DNA of 64,000 nt from Marinirhabdus gelatinilytica. GTDB lineage: Bacteria > Bacteroidota > Bacteroidia > Flavobacteriales > Flavobacteriaceae. Location of the stretch: NCBI RefSeq assembly GCF_003353425.1, contig NZ_QRAO01000001.1:1054001-1118000 (forward strand). The letters run 5' to 3'. The notes below the pieces were generated by a model, which saw only the letters and a list, made by a program, of their open reading frames with translations, made no database searches and was not told the origin of the DNA. Shown here one piece after another: positions 27,235 to 35,550 of this stretch (position 1 is its first letter; the number at the start of each line of letters is the position of its first letter). Both the position numbers and the translations under genes were made by a program.

Positions 27235-28509
27235 TTATAAATTATATTGTTTTATCTTCCTGTACAGGGTACGTTCGCTTATGCCCAGCTCGTCTGCAGC
27301 GTCCTTGCGTTTTCCGTTATGCTTTTCGAGTGATTTGCGTATAAGTTCCAGCTCTTTGTCCTGTAGGGACAGGCTTTCTTCTTCTTGTATTTCTTCGGCA
27401 AAGTCGTACTTGTCCTCCTTTTTTTCAGAAGCGTTTTCAGCGAGATTGAGTACTTCTACCTTGCTGGGTTCTTCGTATTCCTCTTCTACAATGGCAGCGA
27501 GCTCTTCTTGGTGATCGTGCTTTTGAGAGTAGATTTTGTTGATCAGACCCTCGTTATCTTCCTTCACTTTACTGGTGTTGCCAGATTTCATCAATTCCAA
27601 GGTAAGTTTTTTCAGGTCGTTCACGTCCCGTTGCATATCGAACAAGACCTTATAGAGTATTTCACGTTCGCTGCTGAAATCGCTCTCGTTTTTCTTCGGA
27701 TTGATAACTGCGGGTAGGTTGCTGCCCATGTCCGGAAGGTACTGGCGCAGTTTGTCTCGAGAGATGGTCCGGTCTTGTTCCAGTACTGAAATTTGCTCGG
27801 CAACATTACGTAATTGACGAATATTTCCGCTCCAGCGGTAATTGAGCAACATTTGTACGGCGTCATCGTCCAGTCTTAGCGTTGGCATTTTATATTTCTG
27901 GGCAAAATCTGCCGCAAATTTTCTGAAGAGTAAGTGGATGTCTTCCGATCGTTCCCTGAGCGGCGGTAAATTAATGTCCACGGTACTCAAACGATAGAAT
28001 AAATCCTCACGGAATTTACCCTTTTCAATAGCTTCTACCATTTTTACGTTGGTGGCTGCAACAATTCGAACATCGGTCTTCTGGATTTTTGAAGAACCTA
28101 CTTTTAGAAATTCACCATTTTCGAGCACACGTAACAAACGAACTTGTGTTGGTAGGGGCAGTTCTCCCACTTCATCCAAAAAAATGGTACCGCCATCAGC
28201 TACTTCAAAATAACCGCTGCGGGTTTGTGTGGCACCTGTAAACGAGCCTTTTTCGTGACCGAACAGTTCACTATCTATGGTCCCCTCCGGGATGGCACCA
28301 CAGTTTACGGCAATGTACTTGCCGTGCTTTCGGTGGGATAGCGAGTGTATTATCTTGGGAATGCTCTCCTTACCCACACCGCTCTCGCCGGTCACCAATA
28401 CCGAAATATCGGTAGGGGCCACCTGTATGGCTTTTTCTATGGCGCGGTTCAGTTTTGGGTCGTTCCCAATAATCCCGAATCGCTGTTTTGTTGCTTGTAC
28501 GCTTTCCAT
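27235..28509 (-). CDS. Sigma-54-interacting AAA+ transcriptional activator without receiver domain
   Basis: Activator of RpoN-dependent promoters, 424 aa. The AAA+ domain starts almost at the N-terminus: Walker A GESGVGKE, then the sigma-54-contacting loop as GSFTGA (standard GAFTGA, Ala to Ser), Walker B GGTIFLDEVGE and an arginine finger region FREDLFYRLS. A long acidic linker precedes a Fis-type helix-turn-helix (KDAADELGISERTLYRKIKQ). No sensory domain is present, so activity must be controlled by level or by a partner. It is co-transcribed with miaB and lptE. Confidence 0.93.
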   Translation of the reverse strand: MESVQATKQRFGIIGNDPKLNRAIEKAIQVAPTDISVLVTGESGVGKESIPKIIHSLSHRKHGKYIAVNCGAIPEGTIDSELFGHEKGSFTGATQTRSGYFEVADGGTIFLDEVGELPLPTQVRLLRVLENGEFLKVGSSKIQKTDVRIVAATNVKMVEAIEKGKFREDLFYRLSTVDINLPPLRERSEDIHLLFRKFAADFAQKYKMPTLRLDDDAVQMLLNYRWSGNIRQLRNVAEQISVLEQDRTISRDKLRQYLPDMGSNLPAVINPKKNESDFSSEREILYKVLFDMQRDVNDLKKLTLELMKSGNTSKVKEDNEGLINKIYSQKHDHQEELAAIVEEEYEEPSKVEVLNLAENASEKKEDKYDFAEEIQEEESLSLQDKELELIRKSLEKHNGKRKDAADELGISERTLYRKIKQYNL

Positions 28510-28560
28510 ATATATTTAAAATTCCAACCCTCAACTACGCTCGGGTTACCGTGTTTTTGT

Positions 28561-30012
28561 TTAGCCCTGCACACTGAGCGGAGCTGGAGTGCCAATTAAC
28601 GTAGCGCTTGTGCAATCATGAATCTTTACGTTCACAAAATCACCGGGCTGGTAGTTTTCTTTCGGAAAGACCACCACAATGCTCTGTTCGTTACGGCCGC
28701 TCCACTGGTTAGGATCTTTTTTAGATTCCTTTTCTATTAAAACCTCGGTTGTTTTCCCGATAAATTGTTGTGTGCGATGCGCACTATGGTTTCTTTGTGC
28801 GTTCACTATTTCTGTGAGGCGTCTTTTCTTGGTTTCTTCTGGGACGTTGTCCTCCAGTTTTCTGCCTGCCAGGGTTCCGGGTCGCTCAGAATATTTGTAC
28901 ATATACCCAAACACAAATTTTATGTCCTCCATAAGTTGTAGCGTATCTTGGTGGTCTTCTTCAGTCTCGCCTGGGAAGCCTACAATAATGTCTTGCGAAA
29001 TTGTGCAATCTGGTAAAATTTCCCACATTCGGTGTGCCAGGGCACGGTACTCTTCGGCGGTGTGCTGGCGGTTCATGGCTTTCAAAATACGATCGCTTCC
29101 ACTTTGAAAAGGTAAGTGTATGTGGTTGCAAATGTTTTGGTGCTTGGCCATTATGTGAAACACATCCTCGGTCATATCCTGCGGATTACTGGTAGAAAAC
29201 CGAACGCGCATCTTAGGCTGTGCCCGTGCGACCATTCCAAGCAGTTGTGCAAAATTTGTTGCCGTGGCTTTTTGCATTTCCGAAGCATCCTTAAAATCCT
29301 TTTTGAGTCCGCCACCATACCACAAATAGCTATCTACGTTTTGCCCAAGGAGTGTCACCTCCTTATAGCCCTTGGAAGCTAGGTCGTTCACTTCTTCCAA
29401 TATACTTTGTGGGTCCCTGCTACGTTCTCGCCCCCGGGTAAAGGGTACCACACAAAAGGTGCACATATTGTCACAACCACGGGTAATGCTTACCAAAGCA
29501 TTGATTCCGTTGGTGTTCAGCCTTACGGGAGCAATGTCGCCATAGGTTTCTTCTTTGGAAAGGATGACATTTACTGCATCGTTACCGGATTCTACCTCGG
29601 CCAACAGATTGGGAAGATCTTTATAGGCATCTGGGCCTACTACCATATCTACAATTTTTTCCTCATCCAGGAATTTTTCCTTGAGGCGTTCTGCCATACA
29701 GCCCAATACACCAACTTTCATTTTTGGGTTCAGGTCACGCTTTACGGCATTGTACTTTTCCAAGCGTTTCCGTACGGTCTGCTCTGCCTTATCGCGAATG
29801 GAGCAAGTGTTTACCAAGACAAGGTCTGCATCCTCCAGGTTCTGGGTAGTATTAAAGCCCTGCTCGTTGAGGATAGAAGCTACAATCTCACTGTCGCTAA
29901 AATTCATAGCACAGCCATAGCTCTCGATAAAAAGCTTTTTGGTGTTTTCCTTCTTATCGTCAAGTACTAGGGTGTTGCCCTGTTGTGTTTCGTCTATGGT
30001 CTTTTTTTGCAT
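28561..30012 (-). CDS. miaB: tRNA-2-methylthio-N6-dimethylallyladenosine synthase MiaB
   Basis: Radical-SAM methylthiotransferase that adds the 2-methylthio group to i6A37 of tRNAs reading UNN codons. The UPF0004 domain has cysteines in ESYGCAMNFSDSE, NTCSIRDKAE and VLGCMAERL. The radical-SAM triad is CDNMCTFCVVPFTRGRERSR, and a TRAM domain closes the protein. Its 483 aa are standard. It is the first gene of the operon, with a strong promoter at 30052-30083. Confidence 0.96.
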   Translation of the reverse strand: MQKKTIDETQQGNTLVLDDKKENTKKLFIESYGCAMNFSDSEIVASILNEQGFNTTQNLEDADLVLVNTCSIRDKAEQTVRKRLEKYNAVKRDLNPKMKVGVLGCMAERLKEKFLDEEKIVDMVVGPDAYKDLPNLLAEVESGNDAVNVILSKEETYGDIAPVRLNTNGINALVSITRGCDNMCTFCVVPFTRGRERSRDPQSILEEVNDLASKGYKEVTLLGQNVDSYLWYGGGLKKDFKDASEMQKATATNFAQLLGMVARAQPKMRVRFSTSNPQDMTEDVFHIMAKHQNICNHIHLPFQSGSDRILKAMNRQHTAEEYRALAHRMWEILPDCTISQDIIVGFPGETEEDHQDTLQLMEDIKFVFGYMYKYSERPGTLAGRKLEDNVPEETKKRRLTEIVNAQRNHSAHRTQQFIGKTTEVLIEKESKKDPNQWSGRNEQSIVVVFPKENYQPGDFVNVKIHDCTSATLIGTPAPLSVQG

Positions 30013-30051
30013 TTTATTCTGAAATGGTACCTAGCGTTCTCAAGCAGTGTG

Positions 30052-30083
30052 CAAAGATACAGATTATTCTAAATTTGTGTCAA
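30052..30083 (-). promoter_or_regulatory. Promoter of the miaB operon
   Basis: Minus strand: TTG (complement of 30081-30083), 21 bases, then TATCTTTG (complement of 30052-30059), an exact -7 match. Transcription would begin about 35 bases before the miaB ATG. Confidence 0.55.
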
Positions 30084-30130
30084 AATGGCAGATTTCTTTT
30101 TAGTATCTTTAAAATTAATTTCTGCTGAAA

Positions 30131-30907
30131 ATGAATAACCAAGAGCACCCTATTTTCCAACGAATTGAAAAAGCGCCAAAACCAGATTTTGGGAACATCC
30201 TCACCGTCTCTTTCGATGCTGTAAAAGAGCTTTGGCAACCTGCCCTGTACCACGGCTTGATAAGCTTGATCTTTATGGTGCCTTTTTTGCTGTTGGTGTA
30301 TGCTCCCCTGGCACCTTTTTATATCGATCTGTTTCAAAACATGGGAGATCCTTATTATCAACCTGAGTTTGAGTACCCACTTTCTTTTTGGCTTTGGTAC
30401 ACTATGGGGTGTTTGGTAGTGGCGCTCCTCATCCAGTTATTTAATTTTTCTTTGGTAGCACACTTTTACAAAGTAATTAAACTGAAAGATGCAGGCTCTA
30501 GAGAAAGTGCTGGTGGTTACTTTTCCTATTTAAAAGGTAATGTGGGTAAAATTCTCTTGCTCAATGTGGCTGCTATGGTAATTGCGGTTGTGGCCGCTTT
30601 GCTGTGTTATTTACCCATATTTTATGTTATGGTGCCGTTACAATTGTTTGCGGTTATCTTTACGTTCAATCAAGACCTTTCGGCATCGCAGATCATTAAG
30701 GCTGCATTTAAGTTAGGGCATAAATTCTGGCTCATTATCTTTGGAGTCGTGTTAATTTCATCTATGATTGCACAGTTGGGCATCATATTTTGCTTTGTGG
30801 GTGTTTTCGTGACCCAGCTTTTTGTGCATATACCTATTTATAATATCTATAAAAATACGATTGGTTTTTCTGAAATTTCTGATGAAACAACTATTCAGCA
30901 TCCTTAA
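30131..30907 (+). CDS. Polytopic membrane protein of unknown function, 258 aa
   Basis: After a soluble N-terminus of about 35 residues there are five or six membrane segments, with small conserved-looking loops such as KLKDAGSRESAGGYFSYLKG and FNQDLSASQIIKAAFKLGHK. The pattern resembles the glycerophosphoryl diester phosphodiesterase membrane-domain/YciC class of helical proteins, but this is only a resemblance. The last 17 bases overlap the convergent pyrophosphatase gene. Confidence 0.75.
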   Translation: MNNQEHPIFQRIEKAPKPDFGNILTVSFDAVKELWQPALYHGLISLIFMVPFLLLVYAPLAPFYIDLFQNMGDPYYQPEFEYPLSFWLWYTMGCLVVALLIQLFNFSLVAHFYKVIKLKDAGSRESAGGYFSYLKGNVGKILLLNVAAMVIAVVAALLCYLPIFYVMVPLQLFAVIFTFNQDLSASQIIKAAFKLGHKFWLIIFGVVLISSMIAQLGIIFCFVGVFVTQLFVHIPIYNIYKNTIGFSEISDETTIQHP

Positions 30908-31520
30908 AATACCCAGCCAGTTTTTTAAGTTCTGCGAGCGCTTCTCTCTCGTTGCTCCAGCCTTGTATGGTGATGGATTCCGAAGGATCGTTATGTTGAA
31001 ACCAGAGTTTTAGTATCTCCAGTGCCATAGGGTGTTTTTTGTTGAAATCTTCCAGCCCTTTGGCCTGCATAATTTGTAATGCTGGATCTTTAGGGATGCA
31101 AATCACCTTATCGTCCATTTGCCCCTCGTCCACGAGCCGAAGTATCCCTATGGGGTATGCCTCCACAACGCTCCCTGTGGGCAGGCTTTCGCATAGCAGC
31201 AATACGTCTATGGGGTCGCCGTCGCCACCTTTCTGTGGGTCTGAGAACGTAGAAGGAACAAATCCGTAATTGGCAGGATAGGGGAGGTACTCCTTGATAC
31301 GCTGTTTTCCGTTTCTTTTGTCGACCTCAAAGGTGTTCGTACTTTTGTTGAACTCAATCTTTTTATTGGTGCCGGCGGGGATTTCAATAATACAGTTTAC
31401 AGTGTTGGTGCTCACGAAGGCGGGCGTATTCAAAGGTTGCTTTTTTGAACTGCAGGACATTGTAGGGAGTGCCGACCAAAATAATACCAAACCTAATAGA
31501 ACAGAGGAAGTCTTTCGCAT
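30891..31520 (-). CDS. Lipoprotein-type inorganic pyrophosphatase (family I)
   Basis: Soluble family I pyrophosphatase fold, PPi to two phosphates, preceded by a lipoprotein signal (LGLVLFWSALPTMSC, Cys23, then SSKKQ). Catalytic elements are present: EIPAGTNKKIEF, the YGFVPST segment and the metal-binding GGDGDPIDVLLLC. The total length of 209 aa leaves a full catalytic domain after the signal. Placement outside the cytoplasm is unusual, since this enzyme normally drives cytoplasmic biosynthesis. The 3' end overlaps the convergent membrane-protein gene by 17 bases. Confidence 0.9.
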   Translation of the reverse strand: MRKTSSVLLGLVLFWSALPTMSCSSKKQPLNTPAFVSTNTVNCIIEIPAGTNKKIEFNKSTNTFEVDKRNGKQRIKEYLPYPANYGFVPSTFSDPQKGGDGDPIDVLLLCESLPTGSVVEAYPIGILRLVDEGQMDDKVICIPKDPALQIMQAKGLEDFNKKHPMALEILKLWFQHNDPSESITIQGWSNEREALAELKKLAGYFKDAE

Positions 31521-31625
31521 AACTAGAGTGGTTGTTTACTAGTAAAAGGTCGCAAATACTTTACAAATGTATGTTAATGGAAGCCTAATTTTTTAGGTTA
31601 AAATTTCGGTATAAAAAAAATCATA

Positions 31626-31633
31626 TACTTTTG
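31626..31633 (+). promoter_or_regulatory. -7 element of the topA promoter
   Basis: TACTTTTG matches TAnnTTTG exactly and is placed 56 bases before the topA ATG. The -33 region reads TTTC rather than TTG. Confidence 0.45.
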
Positions 31634-31688
31634 TAGTCCAAAAAAATGAATTTCCTCCTTCTGGGGAAATGTGTAAGAAAGCATATAT

Positions 31689-34196
31689 ATGGCAAAGAAT
31701 TTAGTGATTGTGGAGTCCCCGGCAAAAGCCAAAACCATAGAGAAGTTCCTTGGAAAGGATTTTAAGGTAACCTCAAGTTTTGGGCATATTGCAGATTTGC
31801 CCTCAAAAGAATTGGGTGTTGATGTAGAGGGAGACTTTACTCCTAAATATATAGTCTCTCCAGACAAGAAGAGCCTGGTGAAAGACCTGAAGGGTTTGGC
31901 AAAAAAGGCCGATACCGTATGGCTGGCAAGTGATGAGGACCGCGAGGGAGAAGCCATTGCGTGGCACTTGGCCGAAGAATTGGATCTTAAGGATGAAAAC
32001 ACAAAACGGATTGTGTTCCACGAGATCACAAAATCCGCTATCTTAAAAGCCATTGAAAACCCTAGAAAGATAGATTATAACTTAGTCAATGCCCAACAGG
32101 CCAGACGTGTCTTGGACAGGCTGGTGGGGTATGAGTTGTCTCCCGTACTTTGGCGAAAGGTAAAGGGAGGGCTTTCTGCAGGTCGTGTGCAAAGTGTGGC
32201 CGTGCGATTGATCGTTGAGCGCGAACGTGAGATAGAAGCCTTTACGCCTGTTGCTTCCTATAGAGTTGATGCAGAATTTTTAACAGTTGATGGAAGTTCC
32301 TTTAAAGCGAAGCTCCCAAAGAATTTTGAAACCGAAGAAGAAGCAAGGGCCTTCCTAAAAAAGAATCTGGGCGCCGATTATAAAATTGCTGATCTCACCA
32401 AAAAACCGGCAAAAAAATCGCCTGCTGCTCCATTTACTACTTCTACTTTACAACAAGAAGCCTCTAGGAAATTATATTTTTCGGTGGGCAAGACCATGAC
32501 CATTGCACAGCGATTGTACGAGGCCGGTCTCATTACTTATATGAGGACCGATAGCGTAAACCTGAGCAACGATGCCCGTAAAGCGGCACAGAAGGAAATA
32601 GAAAGTTATTATGGCGTCACCTATAGCCAGCCACGTAACTACAAAGGGAAGTCCAAGGGGGCGCAGGAGGCTCACGAGGCCATTCGACCAACCGATATGA
32701 GCAAGCACGGTATTGAAGGCGATCGCGACCAAGCAAGATTGTACGACCTAATCTGGAAACGTACCCTTGCCAGCCAAATGGCCGATGCGAAATTGGAACG
32801 TACCAATGTAAAGATAGATGTGCTGGGGAAGGAAAATGTAAAGGAGCAATTTACTGCAAACGGAGAAATGATAAAGTTCGATGGTTTCCTAAAAGTATAT
32901 CTCGAAGGAACCGATTTTGAAGAAGAAGAACAGGACGGGATGCTTCCACACCTTACTAAAGGTGACAATTTGGATAATAAATACATCACCGCTACCCAGC
33001 GTTTTACAAGACCGCCGTATCGTTTTACGGAAGCTTCCTTGGTAAAGCAATTGGAGGAACTTGGTATTGGGCGACCTTCCACGTATGCTCCTACCATCTC
33101 TACTATCATCAGTCGAAATTATGTTGAAAAGGGAACTATCGAAGGGGTAGAGCGTAAGTACCTGCAGCTTTCCTTAGAGGAAAACTCCTTAGATGAAAAA
33201 GAACTTACCGAGACCGTAGGCAGCGATAAAGGAAAACTCGTTCCTACAGATATTGGGATGATCGTGAACGATTTTTTGGTGGAGCACTTCGGAAATATTC
33301 TGGAATATAATTTTACCGCTAAGGTTGAAGAAGATTTTGACGATATAGCTGAAGGAAAAGAGGACTGGAAGCAAATGATGAAGGATTTTTACAAAAAATT
33401 CCACCCCCACGTAGAAGACGTCCAGGAAAATGCCGAAAGAGAAAGTGGTGAGCGAATTTTAGGTGAAGACCCCGAAACTGGACGTCCTGTGCTGGTACGA
33501 TTGGGTAAGTATGGCCCTATGGCACAAATAGGAGCCCCGGACGATGAGGAAAAGAAATTTGCCAGTCTGCGCCCAGACCAGCAATTGCACTTGGTAACTT
33601 TTGAAGAGGTAATGGACTTGTTCAAGCTCCCAAAAACCCTGGGTGTGTTCGAAGGCGAGGATGTAGAGGTGAACAATGGTCGTTATGGGCCTTATGTTCG
33701 CTTTGGGAAAACATTTATCTCATTGCCCAAGGGGATGGATCCGCTGGATGTGGATATGCAGTTCGCCAAACAATTGATCGAAGAGAAGAAAAAGGCAGAT
33801 GCACCTATATATACGTATGAGGATTTGCCTGTTCAAAAAGGAAAGGGAAGATTTGGCCCGTACATCAAGTGGAACAATATGTTCATTAATGTGAACAAGA
33901 AGTACGATTTCGATAATCTTTCGGAAGAAGATATTGTACAATTGATCGAAGATAAAAAACAAAAGGAAATAGATAAGCTTATCAACGAGTGGCCCGAAGA
34001 GGGAATCCGTTTGGAGAAAGCAAGATGGGGTCGTTTCAATCTTATAAAAGGAAAAACCAAGGTGGAGTTGCCCAAGACTACAAAGGCGGATAAGATTACC
34101 TTAGAAGACGCCCAGGAATTACTGGACAAAAAAGCCCCCAAGAAGAAAACTCGAAAAAAGAAAACCACTGCAAAGAAAAAAACTACCAAAAAGTAA
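31689..34196 (+). CDS. topA: DNA topoisomerase I
   Basis: Type IA topoisomerase that relaxes negative supercoils. Order: TOPRIM domain from VIVESPAKAKTIEKFLG with the metal triad in DEDREGEAIAWHLAE, then the gate domains with active tyrosine in GLITYMRTDSVNLS (about residue 284). The C-terminus has repeated topoisomerase modules built on GRYGPYVRFG and GRFGPYIKWN in place of zinc fingers, and a lysine-rich tail (KKTRKKKTTAKKKTTKK) for DNA contact. Its 835 aa are typical for Bacteroidota. Confidence 0.98.
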   Translation: MAKNLVIVESPAKAKTIEKFLGKDFKVTSSFGHIADLPSKELGVDVEGDFTPKYIVSPDKKSLVKDLKGLAKKADTVWLASDEDREGEAIAWHLAEELDLKDENTKRIVFHEITKSAILKAIENPRKIDYNLVNAQQARRVLDRLVGYELSPVLWRKVKGGLSAGRVQSVAVRLIVEREREIEAFTPVASYRVDAEFLTVDGSSFKAKLPKNFETEEEARAFLKKNLGADYKIADLTKKPAKKSPAAPFTTSTLQQEASRKLYFSVGKTMTIAQRLYEAGLITYMRTDSVNLSNDARKAAQKEIESYYGVTYSQPRNYKGKSKGAQEAHEAIRPTDMSKHGIEGDRDQARLYDLIWKRTLASQMADAKLERTNVKIDVLGKENVKEQFTANGEMIKFDGFLKVYLEGTDFEEEEQDGMLPHLTKGDNLDNKYITATQRFTRPPYRFTEASLVKQLEELGIGRPSTYAPTISTIISRNYVEKGTIEGVERKYLQLSLEENSLDEKELTETVGSDKGKLVPTDIGMIVNDFLVEHFGNILEYNFTAKVEEDFDDIAEGKEDWKQMMKDFYKKFHPHVEDVQENAERESGERILGEDPETGRPVLVRLGKYGPMAQIGAPDDEEKKFASLRPDQQLHLVTFEEVMDLFKLPKTLGVFEGEDVEVNNGRYGPYVRFGKTFISLPKGMDPLDVDMQFAKQLIEEKKKADAPIYTYEDLPVQKGKGRFGPYIKWNNMFINVNKKYDFDNLSEEDIVQLIEDKKQKEIDKLINEWPEEGIRLEKARWGRFNLIKGKTKVELPKTTKADKITLEDAQELLDKKAPKKKTRKKKTTAKKKTTKK

Positions 34197-34276
34197 TGGT
34201 AGTGAACTATGCCAGAGCAACGATAAAATAATTTTAGATACTTTAGCGCAATCCAAACAATAGGCATTTTACTAAA

Positions 34277-35440
34277 ATGATCGAATTTCTTTCCCCCGTC
34301 CCAAAAAAAGTATTGGCCCATAAAGAAGTTCTGCCCGCAGGAACTTTGGGGAAACAAATACAGGCGTACCATAAAAAAGGTGAGTTGCCCACTCTGGAAA
34401 ATGTAGGGTTCGCTCTCTTGGGTGTGTTGGAAAACCGCAGGGATGTAGATTTTATAGGTGAGGAGCTGGTTCTGGATTCTTTCAGAAAAGCCTTTTACTC
34501 CCTTTACCCCGGAAACTGGGACAAGAAGATCCTGGATTTGGGTGATATAAACAAAGGGGATACGGTAGACGATACCTACTTTGCCCTAAGAACCGTAGTG
34601 GAGGCGCTGCTTAAAAAAAACATCATTCCGCTTATTTTGGGAGGTAGCCAAGATGTGCTCTATGCGCAATATCGGGCCTACGATGGATTTGGGAAAATGG
34701 TGAATATGGTAAACGTAGATGCCAATTTCGATCTGGGAGATGCCGAAAAACCCATAAACAGTAAATCCTATGTGGGAAAAATTATTGTAGACGAGCCTTA
34801 CAACCTCTTTAATTATAGCGTAGTTGGGTATCAATCTTTTTTCAACCCACCTGGAGAGATCGAGTTGATGAACAAACTATATTTCGATGCATACAGGTTG
34901 GGTGAGATCACCGCTGATACCTCGATAGTAGAACCCATTATGCGCGATGCAGATTTGGTAAGTATAGACAGCACGGCAATAAAAGGAGCAGAATTAAGTT
35001 ATAAAAATAGCACAAGTCCTAACGGATTTGACAGCCGGGAAATATGCGCCCTGGCAAGGTACGCCGGTATAAGCAATAAGGTGCGGTCTTTTGGCGTTTA
35101 TGAGTTAAAGGATTTTAATGGTTCCAAAAATGGCGCAATGCTCATTGCGCAACTATTGTGGTATTTTATTGAAGGTGTTAATTTCCGTGTTTCAGATGAA
35201 GATTTTACCGATGAACGGCAATATTCTACCTATAAAGTACCAATAGGTGAAGATGTTCTAGTCTTCAAAAAGAGCCACAAAACCGGTAGGTGGTGGATAG
35301 AAATACCATTTATTTCAGAAGTAGATACTAAACTGAAAAAGCATACGTTATTACCTTGCACTTACAGTGATTACGTGGGTGCGACAAATCAGGAGATTCC
35401 TGAGCGGTGGATTAAAGCCCGCCGAAAAAACGAAGTATAA
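34277..35440 (+). CDS. Arginase/formimidoylglutamase-fold protein with degenerate metal site
   Basis: Ureohydrolase superfamily fold of 387 aa. The order of motifs is right but ligands are changed. GG(D/N)H is here GGSQD (His to Gln), D-x-H-x-D is DANFD (His to Asn), and S-(F/I)-D-x-D is SIDSTAIK (second Asp lost). At least two or three of the six Mn ligands are missing, so the protein may be catalytically dead or use another chemistry. It lies 80 bases after topA and 110 before gldK. Proteins of this type are often labelled formimidoylglutamase; I would not assume that activity. Confidence 0.8.
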   Translation: MIEFLSPVPKKVLAHKEVLPAGTLGKQIQAYHKKGELPTLENVGFALLGVLENRRDVDFIGEELVLDSFRKAFYSLYPGNWDKKILDLGDINKGDTVDDTYFALRTVVEALLKKNIIPLILGGSQDVLYAQYRAYDGFGKMVNMVNVDANFDLGDAEKPINSKSYVGKIIVDEPYNLFNYSVVGYQSFFNPPGEIELMNKLYFDAYRLGEITADTSIVEPIMRDADLVSIDSTAIKGAELSYKNSTSPNGFDSREICALARYAGISNKVRSFGVYELKDFNGSKNGAMLIAQLLWYFIEGVNFRVSDEDFTDERQYSTYKVPIGEDVLVFKKSHKTGRWWIEIPFISEVDTKLKKHTLLPCTYSDYVGATNQEIPERWIKARRKNEV

Positions 35441-35484
35441 ATTAAATCAAGTAACATTGGTTTAAGGGTTTTTTGAGAAAAATG

Positions 35485-35515
35485 TTGTTTTTCTTGAATA
35501 TTATAAATAGGTTTA
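35485..35515 (+). promoter_or_regulatory. Promoter of the gldKLMN operon
   Basis: TTG (35485-35487), 20 bases, TAGGTTTA (35508-35515), one base from consensus, 35 bases before the gldK ATG. Confidence 0.5.
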
Positions 35516-35550
35516 CGCCCTTAAATCAAACGAATTTAACCGAAATACCT

